This document shows, piece by piece, positions 46,849 to 54,932 of a stretch of DNA of 64,000 nucleotides. The DNA comes from Pseudomonas alcaligenes (GTDB lineage Bacteria > Pseudomonadota > Gammaproteobacteria > Pseudomonadales > Pseudomonadaceae): the NCBI RefSeq assembly GCF_041729615.1, contig NZ_CP154874.1, positions 811,001 to 875,000 of the forward strand, in the 5' to 3' direction. Within the stretch, counting starts at the first letter, position 1, and the number at the start of each line of letters is the position of its first letter. The notes beneath the pieces are model-generated. The model did not search any database and was not told where the DNA came from. It saw only the letters and a list, made by a program, of their open reading frames with translations. Both the position numbers and the translations under genes were made by a program.

Positions 46849-48996
46849 TCAGGCGATCTCGCGGCGAAACGGTGGCAGCGCGTTGAGGATCGCCTTGCCA
46901 TAGCGCTGGGTCACCACGCGGCGGTCCAGCAGGGTGATGGTGCCGCGGTCGGCCTCGGTACGCAGCAGGCGACCGCAGGCCTGGATCAGGCGCAGCGAGG
47001 CGTCGGGCACGGCGATCTCCATGAACGGATTGCCGCCGCGCGCCTCTATCCACTCGGCCAGTGCCGCCTCCACCGGGTCGTCCGGCACGGCGAAGGGAAT
47101 CTTGGCGATCACCACGTGCTCGCAGTAGGCACCCGGCAGGTCGACGCCTTCGGCGAAGCTGGCCAGACCGAACAGCACGCTCTCCTCGCCGTCGTCGACC
47201 CGCGCCTTGTACTTGTTCAGGGTCTCCTGCTTAGAAAGGTTGCCCTGAATCAGCACGCGCTTGCGCCAGTCACGGTCGAGACCGTCGAACACGTCCTGCA
47301 TCTGCTTGCGCGAGGAGTACAGCACCAGAGTGCCGCGTGCGCCCTTCACCAGCTCCGGCAGGTCGCGAATGATGGCGGCGGTGTGCGCGGCGGCATCACG
47401 CGGGTCGGCCTTAAGGTCCGGCACCCGCAGCACACCGGCGTCGGCATGGTGGAACGGACTCGGCACCACGGCGGTCACGGCTGCCTTGGGCAGGCCGGAA
47501 CGCATGCGGAAGCGGTCGAAGGTACCCAGCGCGGTCAGGGTGGCCGAGGTCACCAGGGCGCCGTAGGCGACGTTCCACAGATTGCGGCGCAGGGTCTCGG
47601 CGGCGAGGATCGGGCTGGCGTTGACTTCGATATCGAAGGCCGCACCGCTCTCGGCCAGGGTCAGCCAGCGCGCCATCGGCGGGCTGTCTTCCGGGTCCTC
47701 GACGGTAAAGGCGGTCCACAGTTCCCAGTTGCCCTGGGCGCGGGACAGCAGGCTGCCGAACAGCGGGTACCACTCCTCCGCCTGGTGACTGGCGAGGCCA
47801 ATACTGCTGCCCTCGTCATCCATCGCCTGCTTGAGCAGCTCGGTGAGGCGGGTGAAGACGTCGGTGAGCTTGGCGAAGCCTTTCTTCAGTTCGATGCCCA
47901 GCTCGCGCAGGTGCTCCGGCACCAGGCCGCCCTCGAAGCGATGGCGCGGCCGCTCGCGGCCCTCCATGTCCTCGCCGGCGCGGAAATCGGCCAGCTGTTC
48001 GCAGGCACTGAACATGAACTGCTGCTGAGTGCGCAGCTCACGCGCCTGCTCGGGCACCTGCTCGATCAGCCGACCGAGGTCACCGGGCAACGGATGCTGG
48101 GCCAGCAGCTTGGTCAGGTTCTTCTCCACCTGGCCGAGCCAGTCGGCGGTGCTGCGCAGGCGGGTGAAGTGGGCGAAGTGGCCGATGGCCTTGTCCGGCA
48201 GGTGATGGCCCTCGTCGAACACGTAGATGGTCTCGCGTGGGTCCGGCAGCACGGCGCCGCCGCCCAGGGCCAGGTCGGCCAGGACCATGTCGTGGTTGGT
48301 GACGATCACATCGACCTTGGTCATGCCCTCGCGCGCCTTGTAGAAGGCGCACTGCTGGAAATTAGGACAGTGGCGGTTGGTGCACTGGCTGTGGTCGGTG
48401 GTCAGGGTGCTCCAGACCTGGTCTTCCAGCTCCTCGGGCCAGCTGTCGCGGTCGCCGTCCCAGCGGTTGCCGGCGAGTTTCTCGATCATCTTGCTGTAGA
48501 GCTTCTGGCTCTGCTCATCGACGTCGATGCGGAAGCCTTCCTCCTCGAACATCTGCGCCGTGGCGCTCTGCGCCTGGCCCTCCTGCAGCAGCATGTCCAG
48601 CTTGGACAGGCACAGGTAGCGGCCACGGCCCTTGGCCAGGGCGAAGCTGAACTGCAGGCCGGCATTGCGCATCAGGTCCGGCAGGTCCTTGTGCACGATT
48701 TGCTCCTGCAGCGCCACGGTCGCGGTGGCGATCACCAGGCGCTTGCCGGCGGCCTTGGCCGCGGGGATGGCGGCCAGGCTGTAGGCCACCGTCTTGCCGG
48801 TACCGGTGCCCGCCTCCACGGCCACCACGGCCGGCTCGCCGTCGCGCTGGCCTTCGTCGTTGGTCTTGATCGCGCCGAGCACCTTGGCCACCTCGGCGAT
48901 CATCAGGCGCTGGCCATAGCGGGCCTTGAGCCCCTTGGCTTCGAGGAAACGGCTGTAGGCGCCCTGGATCTGGGACTTGAGTTCGGAACTGAGCAT
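46849..48996 (-). CDS. dinG: ATP-dependent DNA helicase DinG
   Basis: A 715-residue iron-sulfur helicase of the XPD/DinG family, acting on R-loops and forked DNA. Motifs: EAGTGTGKTVAYSLAAIPAA (Walker A), cysteines in GRGRYLCLSK and CTNRHCPNFQQC for the 4Fe-4S cluster, VIVTNHDMV, DEGHHL (Walker B) and the C-terminal QACGRLLRTEADRGTITLLDRR. Its start at 48996 (MLSSELKSQI) is standard. A perfect LexA box lies 13 bases upstream of the start, so it is probably SOS-induced. It diverges from the CopD-like gene. Confidence 0.95.
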   Translation of the reverse strand: MLSSELKSQIQGAYSRFLEAKGLKARYGQRLMIAEVAKVLGAIKTNDEGQRDGEPAVVAVEAGTGTGKTVAYSLAAIPAAKAAGKRLVIATATVALQEQIVHKDLPDLMRNAGLQFSFALAKGRGRYLCLSKLDMLLQEGQAQSATAQMFEEEGFRIDVDEQSQKLYSKMIEKLAGNRWDGDRDSWPEELEDQVWSTLTTDHSQCTNRHCPNFQQCAFYKAREGMTKVDVIVTNHDMVLADLALGGGAVLPDPRETIYVFDEGHHLPDKAIGHFAHFTRLRSTADWLGQVEKNLTKLLAQHPLPGDLGRLIEQVPEQARELRTQQQFMFSACEQLADFRAGEDMEGRERPRHRFEGGLVPEHLRELGIELKKGFAKLTDVFTRLTELLKQAMDDEGSSIGLASHQAEEWYPLFGSLLSRAQGNWELWTAFTVEDPEDSPPMARWLTLAESGAAFDIEVNASPILAAETLRRNLWNVAYGALVTSATLTALGTFDRFRMRSGLPKAAVTAVVPSPFHHADAGVLRVPDLKADPRDAAAHTAAIIRDLPELVKGARGTLVLYSSRKQMQDVFDGLDRDWRKRVLIQGNLSKQETLNKYKARVDDGEESVLFGLASFAEGVDLPGAYCEHVVIAKIPFAVPDDPVEAALAEWIEARGGNPFMEIAVPDASLRLIQACGRLLRTEADRGTITLLDRRVVTQRYGKAILNALPPFRREIA

Positions 48997-49008
48997 GGGC
49001 GCGAAAGG

Positions 49009-49024
49009 CTGGATAAATTTTCAG
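49009..49024. promoter_or_regulatory. LexA (SOS) box between dinG and copD-like gene
   Basis: CTG at 49009-49011 and CAG at 49022-49024 are separated by exactly ten AT-rich bases (GATAAATTTT), matching the CTG-N10-CAG LexA consensus. It overlaps the -35-like TTTTCA (49018-49023) of a putative plus-strand promoter whose -10 is TATGCT (49041-49046, spacer 17). It is 13 bases upstream of dinG and 52 upstream of the copD-like ATG, so both could be LexA-controlled. Confidence 0.75.
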
Positions 49025-49075
49025 TAGTTTACCGATAGGTTATGCTCGCGCGCCATCGTTAACCGGAGTCTGCCG

Positions 49076-49540
49076 ATGACTGTCTTTTCCGCCCTGTATG
49101 CCGTGCATGTGCTGGCCGCCCTGGTCTGGGTCGGCGGCATGTTCTTCGCCTGGATGATCCTGCGCCCGGCCGCCGTGGCCAAGCTGCAGGCGCCCGAGCG
49201 CCTGAGCCTGTGGCTGGAGGTGTTCCAGCGCTTCTTCCTGTGGGTATGGATCGCCGTGCTGGCACTGCCGATTACCGGCATGGGCATGCTGCACCTGCGC
49301 TTCGCCGGCTTCGAGACCGCGCCGCGCTACGTGCAGGTGATGATGGGCCTGTATCTGGTGATGCTCGCGCTGTTCCTGCGCGTACGCTTCCTGCAACTGC
49401 CGCTGCTGCGCCAGGCGGTGCAAGTGCAGGACTGGCCAGCCGGTGGCCAGGCGCTCGGGCGCATCCGTCGCCTGGTCGGCAGCAACCTGCTGGTGGGCCT
49501 GGCCCTGATGCTCATCGCCGCAGCCCGCCCGACCTTCTGA
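49076..49540 (+). CDS. CopD-like inner membrane protein
   Basis: A 154-residue membrane protein of the CopD family with four helices: ALYAVHVLAALVWVGGMFFAWMILRP with a conserved histidine/tryptophan, FFLWVWIAVLALPITGMGMLHL, YVQVMMGLYLVMLALFLRVRFLQLP and LVGSNLLVGLALMLIAAA. CopD is tied to copper handling, but these stand-alone proteins occur without copper genes, as here. It shares a LexA-box promoter region with dinG. It is convergent with an OmpA-family lipoprotein gene; a hairpin lies between. Confidence 0.85.
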   Translation: MTVFSALYAVHVLAALVWVGGMFFAWMILRPAAVAKLQAPERLSLWLEVFQRFFLWVWIAVLALPITGMGMLHLRFAGFETAPRYVQVMMGLYLVMLALFLRVRFLQLPLLRQAVQVQDWPAGGQALGRIRRLVGSNLLVGLALMLIAAARPTF

Positions 49541-49551
49541 TGCAGGCGAAT

Positions 49552-49587
49552 CTGCTCCCGCACCTTCCTGAGAAGGCACGGGAGCAG
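49552..49587. terminator. Bidirectional hairpin between convergent genes
   Basis: CTGCTCCCG (49552-49560) pairs with CGGGAGCAG (49579-49587), and CCTT with AAGG inside it, giving a long imperfect stem between copD-like and the OmpA lipoprotein gene. There is no T-run on either strand. Confidence 0.6.
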
Positions 49588-49603
49588 GTCACCGCCAGAA
49601 GCG

Positions 49604-50344
49604 CTATTGCGCAGGTTGCGCCTCGACTGACGCCTCGACCCGACGGTTGACTGCACGCCCCTCGTCGGTGCCATTGTCAGCCACCGGGCGAGACTCGCCA
49701 TACCCCACCGACGAAATCCTGTCAGCCGCCACACCATACTGATTGACCAGTACGTCGCGCACGGCATTGGCACGGCGCTCGGACAGGCCCTGGTTGTAGG
49801 CATCGGAGCCGACGGAATCGGTGTGACCTTCCACCGTGGTGCTGGTCTGCGGATATTGGCTCATGAAGTCGGCCAGGGCTTTGATGTCAGCCTGGCTTTC
49901 TTCCTTGACCACCGACTTGTTGAAGTCGAACTTGACGTCCAGTTCGACCCGCACCGGATCGCTGACCTCGACCACAGGCTCAGCGGCAGGCGCATCGTCC
50001 GGGTAGACCGGCAACGGGCAGCCATTGTGACGAACGGGAGTATTGGGTGGGGTATCCGGACAGCGGTCGCGGCGATCGAACACACCATCGCCATCCTGGT
50101 CGCCGTCCTGGGCATAACAGATCAGAGTTCCGATGACCGCACCGGCCACGGCACCTCCAGCTGCCCAGGTAGAACTTTCGATTGCGCCAAGACCGCCTCC
50201 GGCCAGGCCGCCAATCGCTGTACAAATGGGCCAGTTCCCTTGGTTTAGCGGCGCATCTCCCGTACTGGAAGTCGTGACGCAACCAGAAAGAACACTGCTG
50301 ACCAAGAGAAGGGGTAATGCAGCCCTTGAGAGTCTTGTTCTCAT
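49604..50344 (-). CDS. OmpA-family lipoprotein with TSP3-like Ca-binding repeat
   Basis: A 246-residue lipoprotein. The lipobox is SSVLSGCVT; next comes a glycine-rich membrane segment (GGLAGGGLGAIESSTWAAGGAVAGAVIGTL), then a thrombospondin-type-3 calcium motif (QDGDQDGDGVFDRRDRCPDTPP, about 83-103), then an OmpA domain with FDFNKSVVKEES, VEGHTDSVGSDAYNQGLSERRANAV and NRRVEASVEA. It anchors the outer membrane to peptidoglycan. The start at 50344 is preceded by AGGAG, which is embedded in a strong 16-bp hairpin. A paralogue lacking the TSP3 repeat lies upstream. Confidence 0.9.
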   Translation of the reverse strand: MRTRLSRAALPLLLVSSVLSGCVTTSSTGDAPLNQGNWPICTAIGGLAGGGLGAIESSTWAAGGAVAGAVIGTLICYAQDGDQDGDGVFDRRDRCPDTPPNTPVRHNGCPLPVYPDDAPAAEPVVEVSDPVRVELDVKFDFNKSVVKEESQADIKALADFMSQYPQTSTTVEGHTDSVGSDAYNQGLSERRANAVRDVLVNQYGVAADRISSVGYGESRPVADNGTDEGRAVNRRVEASVEAQPAQ

Positions 50345-50353
50345 GGCGGTGAT

Positions 50354-50390
50354 CTCCTGTGTCACCGGTTGAATACCGGTAACACAGGAG
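50354..50390 (-). promoter_or_regulatory. SD-sequestering hairpin (possible RNA thermometer)
   Basis: On the minus-strand RNA, a left arm at 50390-50375 (CUCCUGUGUUACCGGU) pairs along its whole length with the right arm at 50369-50354 (ACCGGUGACACAGGAG), 16 pairs with one G-U, and a 5-base loop AUUCA. The right arm's last five bases AGGAG are the ribosome binding site of the gene starting at 50344 (9 bases away). Translation would require the stem to open. Confidence 0.75.
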
Positions 50391-50476
50391 TAAAGACCGC
50401 TCCCCCAAAGTGTACAAGCCAACCCCGGTGGGCGACCGCAGAGTTTTCGGCGGTCGCCATGCCGGGGAGAGCCGTC

Positions 50477-51100
50477 TTAGGGGCGTGCCTCGACTTCGGC
50501 TTCAACGCGACGGTTGATGGCGCGGCCTTCGGCAGTGGCGTTATCGGCCACCGGGCGGGTCTCGCCATAGCCGACCGAGCTGACGCGATCGCCGCCTACG
50601 CCGTACTGGTTGACCAGCACGTCACGCACGGCATTGGCACGGCGCTCGGACAGGCCCTGGTTGTAGGCGTCGGTGCCGACGGAGTCGGTGTGACCTTCAA
50701 CCACGGTGGTGGTCTGCGGGTACTGGCTCATGAAGTCGGCCAGGGCCTTGATGTCGCCCTCGCTTTCGGGCTTCACGGCAGCCTTGTCGAAGTCGAACTT
50801 GACGTCCAGCTCGACGCGGACCGGCTCGGCCGGCTCCGGAGTCGGGGCCGGCTCGGCCACTTCCTCGACGACAGCAACCTGCTCCTCGGCACCATGTACC
50901 CAGCAGTAGGCTGCGGCCATGCCGGCACCCAGCAGGGCACCGCCACCTGCCCATTCGGCACTCTCGATCGCACCCAGCGCAGCACCGGTCACACCGCCAA
51001 CGGCGGCGCAAGTCGGCCAATCGGTCTTCTGGATACCAGCACAGCCGGTCAGCAGGCCGCTTGCCAGGATCAGGGGTACAGCTTTCCTTGTGATACTCAT
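50477..51100 (-). CDS. OmpA-family lipoprotein (tandem paralogue)
   Basis: A 207-residue lipoprotein. The signal ends at LLTGCAG (lipobox cysteine). After a glycine-rich segment (GGVTGAALGAIESAEWAGGGALLGAGMAA) comes a Pro/Glu-rich linker (EPAPTPEPAEPVRVELDVKFDFDKAAVK) and an OmpA domain whose sequence is almost identical to that of the downstream gene (VEGHTDSVG, YNQGLSERRANAVRDVLVNQYGV). The TSP3-like calcium repeat of the paralogue is absent. AGGAG precedes the ATG at 51100 without any obvious sequestering structure. The pair is a tandem duplication. Confidence 0.9.
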   Translation of the reverse strand: MSITRKAVPLILASGLLTGCAGIQKTDWPTCAAVGGVTGAALGAIESAEWAGGGALLGAGMAAAYCWVHGAEEQVAVVEEVAEPAPTPEPAEPVRVELDVKFDFDKAAVKPESEGDIKALADFMSQYPQTTTVVEGHTDSVGTDAYNQGLSERRANAVRDVLVNQYGVGGDRVSSVGYGETRPVADNATAEGRAINRRVEAEVEARP

Positions 51101-51261
51101 CTTCTTAGGTCTCCTGTAGGGAATCGGCACACAACCGACAGCAAAGAAGTAAAGATGGCTTCCTTACTATCCGCCAGTTATAGGCAGTTTCCATACCAAG
51201 GTCCATAGGCCAATCACGCGGAGCGCGATAGTCTTGGCATTCGCACTCGGGATTTCTGCCT

Positions 51262-51759
51262 ATGACCCTTGCATTTTCCTCCCGCACCCCGCAGCAGGCA
51301 CTGGCCGCCCTGCTCGATCACCACGCCCCGCAGCGCCTGCTGCTGGTCGGCGCCAGCCAGCCGCCGGCGCTCGGCGCCTTCCAGCAGGCCCACCCGGACG
51401 CCCTGCTGGCCCAGGCGCCGGCCGGTCCCTTACCGGCGGAACTGGCCGCGCAGCGTTACGATCTGGCCCTGGTGGTGGACTGCCTGGAGCATCTGCCCAA
51501 GCGCACGGCCCTGGAGCTGCTGGGTGGCATCCGCAACCTCAATGCCAGCCGCCTGGCGGTGCTGGTCGACCTGGCTGCCTGCAACTGGCAGGAAACCGAC
51601 TTCTTCGCCCTGGCCCTGCAGGCCAGCGAGCGCTTCCGGCGCGAGGGGCAGACGCTGACCCTGTTCACCTACGATCTGCGCGACTACAAGCAGGTGCCCG
51701 ACTGGCTCAATGCCAAGTTCTGGGCCAACCCGGAAAACTTCGGCAAGTACTGGTGGTGA
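51262..51759 (+). CDS. DUF6231 family protein, unknown
   Basis: A 165-residue protein. The motif [41 protein letters not shown] resembles the central part of a class I methyltransferase fold, but the glycine-rich SAM loop is weak ([10 protein letters not shown]). It ends with a tryptophan-rich tail [11 protein letters not shown] know it only as a conserved uncharacterised pseudomonad protein (DUF6231). The next gene begins four bases after its stop. Confidence 0.75.
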   Translation: MTLAFSSRTPQQALAALLDHHAPQRLLLVGASQPPALGAFQQAHPDALLAQAPAGPLPAELAAQRYDLALVVDCLEHLPKRTALELLGGIRNLNASRLAVLVDLAACNWQETDFFALALQASERFRREGQTLTLFTYDLRDYKQVPDWLNAKFWANPENFGKYWW

Positions 51760-51763
51760 CTGC

Positions 51764-52234
51764 ATGAGCCAAGCCTGTCCCTGCGGCAGCGGTAGCGCGC
51801 TGGACGCCTGCTGCGGCCACTATCACCAGGGCACCGCCGCACCCAGCGCCGAGCACCTGATGCGCTCGCGCTACAGCGCCTATGCGCTGGGCCTGATCGA
51901 CTATCTGGTGGCCACCACCCTGCCCGCCCAGCAGCACGGCCTTGAGCGTGACAGCATGCGCGCCTGGAGCCTGGGCAGCACCTGGCTGGGGCTGGAGGTG
52001 GAAGGCAGCGAGCTGATCGGCGCGCAGCCCCAGCACGCCTTCGTCGCCTTCACCGCGCGCTGGCACGACGGCAGCGGCGAGCACAGCCATCGCGAGCGCT
52101 CGGCCTTCGTCCAGCGCGATGGCCGCTGGTACTTCCTCGACCCCACGGTGCCCCTCAAGGCAGGGCGCAACGACCCCTGCCCCTGCGGCAGCGGGCAGAA
52201 GTTCAAGAAGTGCTGCGCGAGCTATCTGAGCTAG
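51764..52234 (+). CDS. YchJ family (UPF0225) protein with two SEC-C-type motifs
   Basis: A 156-residue protein of the YchJ/UPF0225 family. An N-terminal cysteine cluster ([16 protein letters not shown], residues 5-20) and a C-terminal SEC-C zinc motif ([18 protein letters not shown], about 133-150) flank a central NTF2-like fold with [30 protein letters not shown] motifs bind zinc and are found at the end of SecA. E. coli YchJ has no known role. The ATG at 51764 begins four bases after the previous gene ends. Confidence 0.9.
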   Translation: MSQACPCGSGSALDACCGHYHQGTAAPSAEHLMRSRYSAYALGLIDYLVATTLPAQQHGLERDSMRAWSLGSTWLGLEVEGSELIGAQPQHAFVAFTARWHDGSGEHSHRERSAFVQRDGRWYFLDPTVPLKAGRNDPCPCGSGQKFKKCCASYLS

Positions 52235-52262
52235 GAAAACTCTGCTTCATTTGTTGACCAGA

Positions 52263-52281
52263 ACCCGGCAGGGGGCCGGGT
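52263..52281. repeat. Intergenic hairpin downstream of ychJ
   Basis: ACCCGGC (52263-52269) and GCCGGGT (52275-52281) form a perfect 7-base stem with loop AGGGG. It lies between the ychJ-like gene and the next gene's ribosome binding site. It may end the ychJ transcript, although no T-run follows. Confidence 0.5.
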
Positions 52282-52298
52282 CCGACAAGGAGAAGCAG

Positions 52299-53408
52299 AT
52301 GCACAAGCACAGTGGAACCGCGGCCGCCCTGGCCGCCCTGCTATGGGTCGGTGCCGTCCAGGCCGATGATGTCCGGGTCGAACTGGGCAGCAGCGAGCGG
52401 GTCGCCCGCCTGTTCGCCTTCCCCAACAACTGCAGCGTGATCTGTTACCGCGACTGGACCCTGGAGCAGACCGCCGAGCACTACCTGGGGCAGAGCCTGC
52501 AGCGCGACGGTTACGCCGCCGCCACGGTCAAGGTCAGCCGCGACGGCGACATGCTCAGCGCCAGCTTCAGCGGCGTCCCCAGCGACTACGGCACGCCACT
52601 GACCAACCTGCTGAACGCCGGCGACCTGGCCTTCGCGGGCGCCGACAAGCTCAACGGCGACGGCAAGTGGCAGTACAGCTGGTACTTCTTCCTGCCCCTG
52701 GGCATGGCCCTGGACAACCGCAAGAGCGTGGAACTGCTGCATTTTCCACCGGATTATTCGCTGACCCAGGCCCAGGACTACCTAGAGTCCAAGACCACCG
52801 ACCGCTGGGCCGCACTGCTCAGCGTGAACGGCGTGGCGGCGGCGCAGACACCGGCCTACCAGACCATCATCGACATCGCCCCGATCGCCGCACCAGCCAG
52901 CGCCGGCGGCGACCTGGAGGGCGTCTACGACTACTTCACCGACTACCAGAAGACCATGGTCGCCCAGCTCACCGCAGGCGATGGCACCGCGCTGCCGATG
53001 GTCGCCTTCGGTGGCCCGGTGCGCACCTGGGTCAACAAGACCTACGACGCCAATATCGGCGTGCTGGGCCTGGACACGATCAGCCCGGCGCCGGGTCAGA
53101 ACGTGCCGGTACTGGGCTCCAACCACCCGAGCTATATCTGGTACGCGGCCGACCCGGAGAACTATGGCGGCGACCAGGCCAAGGCCGACGCCGCCGGGCT
53201 CAAGGTGATGGGCCAGGACATCAGCGCCGCCTGCTGGCAGGCCGGCATGGGCCAGAACCCCAGCGCCGACCCGCAGCAGACCCTGAATGCCTGCACGCAG
53301 AAGTGGCAGGTCACCGACCAGGTGCAGACCTGCGAGCTGTTCTACACCTCGATCCGCAACCTGCCCCCCGAGCAGGCACAAGCCAAGTGCAGCACCAGCG
53401 AGAGCTGA
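52299..53408 (+). CDS. Exported protein of unknown function
   Basis: A 369-residue protein with a signal peptide (MHKHSGTAAALAALLWVGAVQA, cleavage before DDVRV). It contains several cysteines, such as NNCSVICYRDW near the mature N terminus and a cluster in ISAACWQAG, LNACTQKW and VQTCELFY towards the end, which suggests disulfide bonds. It has no membrane segment after the signal and no recognised domain. It is preceded by AAGGAG and follows the ychJ-like gene after a hairpin. Probably periplasmic or secreted; function unknown. Confidence 0.75.
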   Translation: MHKHSGTAAALAALLWVGAVQADDVRVELGSSERVARLFAFPNNCSVICYRDWTLEQTAEHYLGQSLQRDGYAAATVKVSRDGDMLSASFSGVPSDYGTPLTNLLNAGDLAFAGADKLNGDGKWQYSWYFFLPLGMALDNRKSVELLHFPPDYSLTQAQDYLESKTTDRWAALLSVNGVAAAQTPAYQTIIDIAPIAAPASAGGDLEGVYDYFTDYQKTMVAQLTAGDGTALPMVAFGGPVRTWVNKTYDANIGVLGLDTISPAPGQNVPVLGSNHPSYIWYAADPENYGGDQAKADAAGLKVMGQDISAACWQAGMGQNPSADPQQTLNACTQKWQVTDQVQTCELFYTSIRNLPPEQAQAKCSTSES

Positions 53409-53421
53409 CGCCAGACGCAAC

Positions 53422-53443
53422 GAGGCCCGCAGATGCGGGCCTC
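53422..53443. terminator. Terminator between convergent genes
   Basis: GAGGCCCGCA and TGCGGGCCTC pair in a perfect 10-base stem at 53422-53443 with a loop of two bases. It lies between two convergent genes ending at 53408 and 53448, so it probably serves both. Confidence 0.75.
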
Positions 53444-53447
53444 GGGC

Positions 53448-54011
53448 TTATTCCTGCAGTTTGAGGTGCGAGGTGTCCGGCGGCGGTGCAGCCGGCGCCG
53501 CCTTGGCCTGGCCCATGTCGCTGCCCACCGGCGCCAGGCTGAACTGCGACAGGTCCACCTTCGGCGCCTGGGCCTCGGGCTTGGCATCCTGCAGGTCGGC
53601 GCCGACCGGGGCGATGCCGAAGTCCGGCGCCTCGACGTCGCTGAAGGCCGCCATGTATTCGTCACGCGGAATCACCCGGGCCGCGCTCCCGCCCTTCACC
53701 GGCGCGGCAGCCACTGTGGCGGCGGCCGGTGCCACCGGGGCCGGCGCAGCAGCCGGCGGCGGAGCCATCTCCACCTCCTCGACATCCAGCGCCTGCACTA
53801 TGGCCAGGGCGCCGGCCCGCTCCATGGTCGCACGATACTTCTCGGCACCGGCGGCATCCAGCCCGCTCTTGATCACGATGCGCCGCCCGGAGAACAGCAG
53901 GGCGATGCGCTGGGCATCGGCCTGGAACAGCCGCGCCAGGTTCGCCTTCACCTGCTCCAGCGGCGCACCCGGCACCACCTGCCCGGCGAAAGCGATCTCG
54001 TAGAGGCTCAT
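53448..54011 (-). CDS. Uncharacterised protein with Ala/Pro-rich linkers
   Basis: A 187-residue protein. The first 75 residues (MSLYEIAFAGQVVPGAPLEQVKANLARLFQADAQRIALLFSGRRIVIKSG...) form a compact alpha/beta module that I have seen at the N terminus of several pseudomonad proteins of unknown role. It is followed by an Ala/Pro-rich linker (VEEVEMAPPPAAAPAPVAPAAA), then a repeated short motif, where APDFGIAPVGADLQDAKPE and DLSQFSLAPVGSDMGQAK are two copies. The ATG at 54011 is chosen over a nearby upstream ATG because of the module's N terminus. Function unknown. Confidence 0.7.
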   Translation of the reverse strand: MSLYEIAFAGQVVPGAPLEQVKANLARLFQADAQRIALLFSGRRIVIKSGLDAAGAEKYRATMERAGALAIVQALDVEEVEMAPPPAAAPAPVAPAAATVAAAPVKGGSAARVIPRDEYMAAFSDVEAPDFGIAPVGADLQDAKPEAQAPKVDLSQFSLAPVGSDMGQAKAAPAAPPPDTSHLKLQE

Positions 54012-54120
54012 GGTCACACTCCTGTCCAATTCGGCCCCCAGTATGGCGCAGTTTTTTTCCGCAAACAGCTGCTGGCACCCAAGCAGGCGCTTGTTACACT
54101 GGCCCGGTCCTCGGAGAGAT

Positions 54121-54606
54121 ATGATGTTTTCTCAGGTGCGAACCACCATCACCTGCCTGTTCCTGCTGCTGGCACTACCCGGTTGCTCCAGCTGGTTCGG
54201 CGATGCCTTCATCGAGCCGGACGTGCGCCTGGTCAAGGTCGACGTGATCAAGGCCAAGCTGCTCGAACAGCAGTTCTCCCTGCGTTTTCGCATCGACAAC
54301 CCCAACGCCGCCGAGCTGCCCATACGCCGTCTGAGCTACGCCGTGCAGCTCAACGGCACGCCCCTGGCCGAGGGTGAATCGAGCCAGTGGTTCAACGTGC
54401 CGGCCCGCGGCCACCACGAGTTCGAGGTGCCGGTGCGCACCAACCTGTGGCGCCACCTGAAGGGCATCGTCAAGGCCCTGGAAGATCCCGAGCGGCCCAT
54501 CCGCTACAGCCTGCGCGGCGAGGTTAAGACCGGCCTGCTGTTCGGCCGCAGCGTGCATCTGCAGCGCAATGGCGAGATAATTCCCGGCGATCACATTCCG
54601 GAGTGA
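54121..54606 (+). CDS. LEA type 2 / WHy-domain lipoprotein
   Basis: A 161-residue lipoprotein with lipobox LLALPGCSS near residue 20. The mature part is a WHy/LEA-2 domain: [70 protein letters not shown]. In other bacteria and plants this domain is linked to desiccation and stress. Two ATGs occur at 54121 and 54124 after CGGAGAG; the first is reported. A small His-rich gene follows five bases after the stop. Function in Pseudomonas unknown. Confidence 0.85.
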   Translation: MMFSQVRTTITCLFLLLALPGCSSWFGDAFIEPDVRLVKVDVIKAKLLEQQFSLRFRIDNPNAAELPIRRLSYAVQLNGTPLAEGESSQWFNVPARGHHEFEVPVRTNLWRHLKGIVKALEDPERPIRYSLRGEVKTGLLFGRSVHLQRNGEIIPGDHIPE

Positions 54607-54611
54607 GCCTC

Positions 54612-54821
<210 letters not shown>

Positions 54822-54932
54822 CCTGAACGCCTCCGCCGGCAGGGCCCAGCCCCTGCCGCGCCCCTACTCCCCGGCGCATTCGCCCTCTACAATCCGCACC
54901 CATCATCCGTCTCCCTGCGCCAGGAGCCAGTC

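Noticed and set aside
44977..49038. A 1353-codon open frame on the plus strand opposite the agarase-like gene and dinG
   Set aside because: It has no recognisable domain, is rich in Gly, Ala, Gln and His in the way GC-rich shadow frames are, and lies entirely opposite two well-supported genes.
49076..49540. Copper resistance function for the CopD-like gene
   Set aside because: No copA, copB, copC or CueR/CopRS genes are nearby, and the protein is shorter than CopD from cop operons; the family name alone does not support copper transport.
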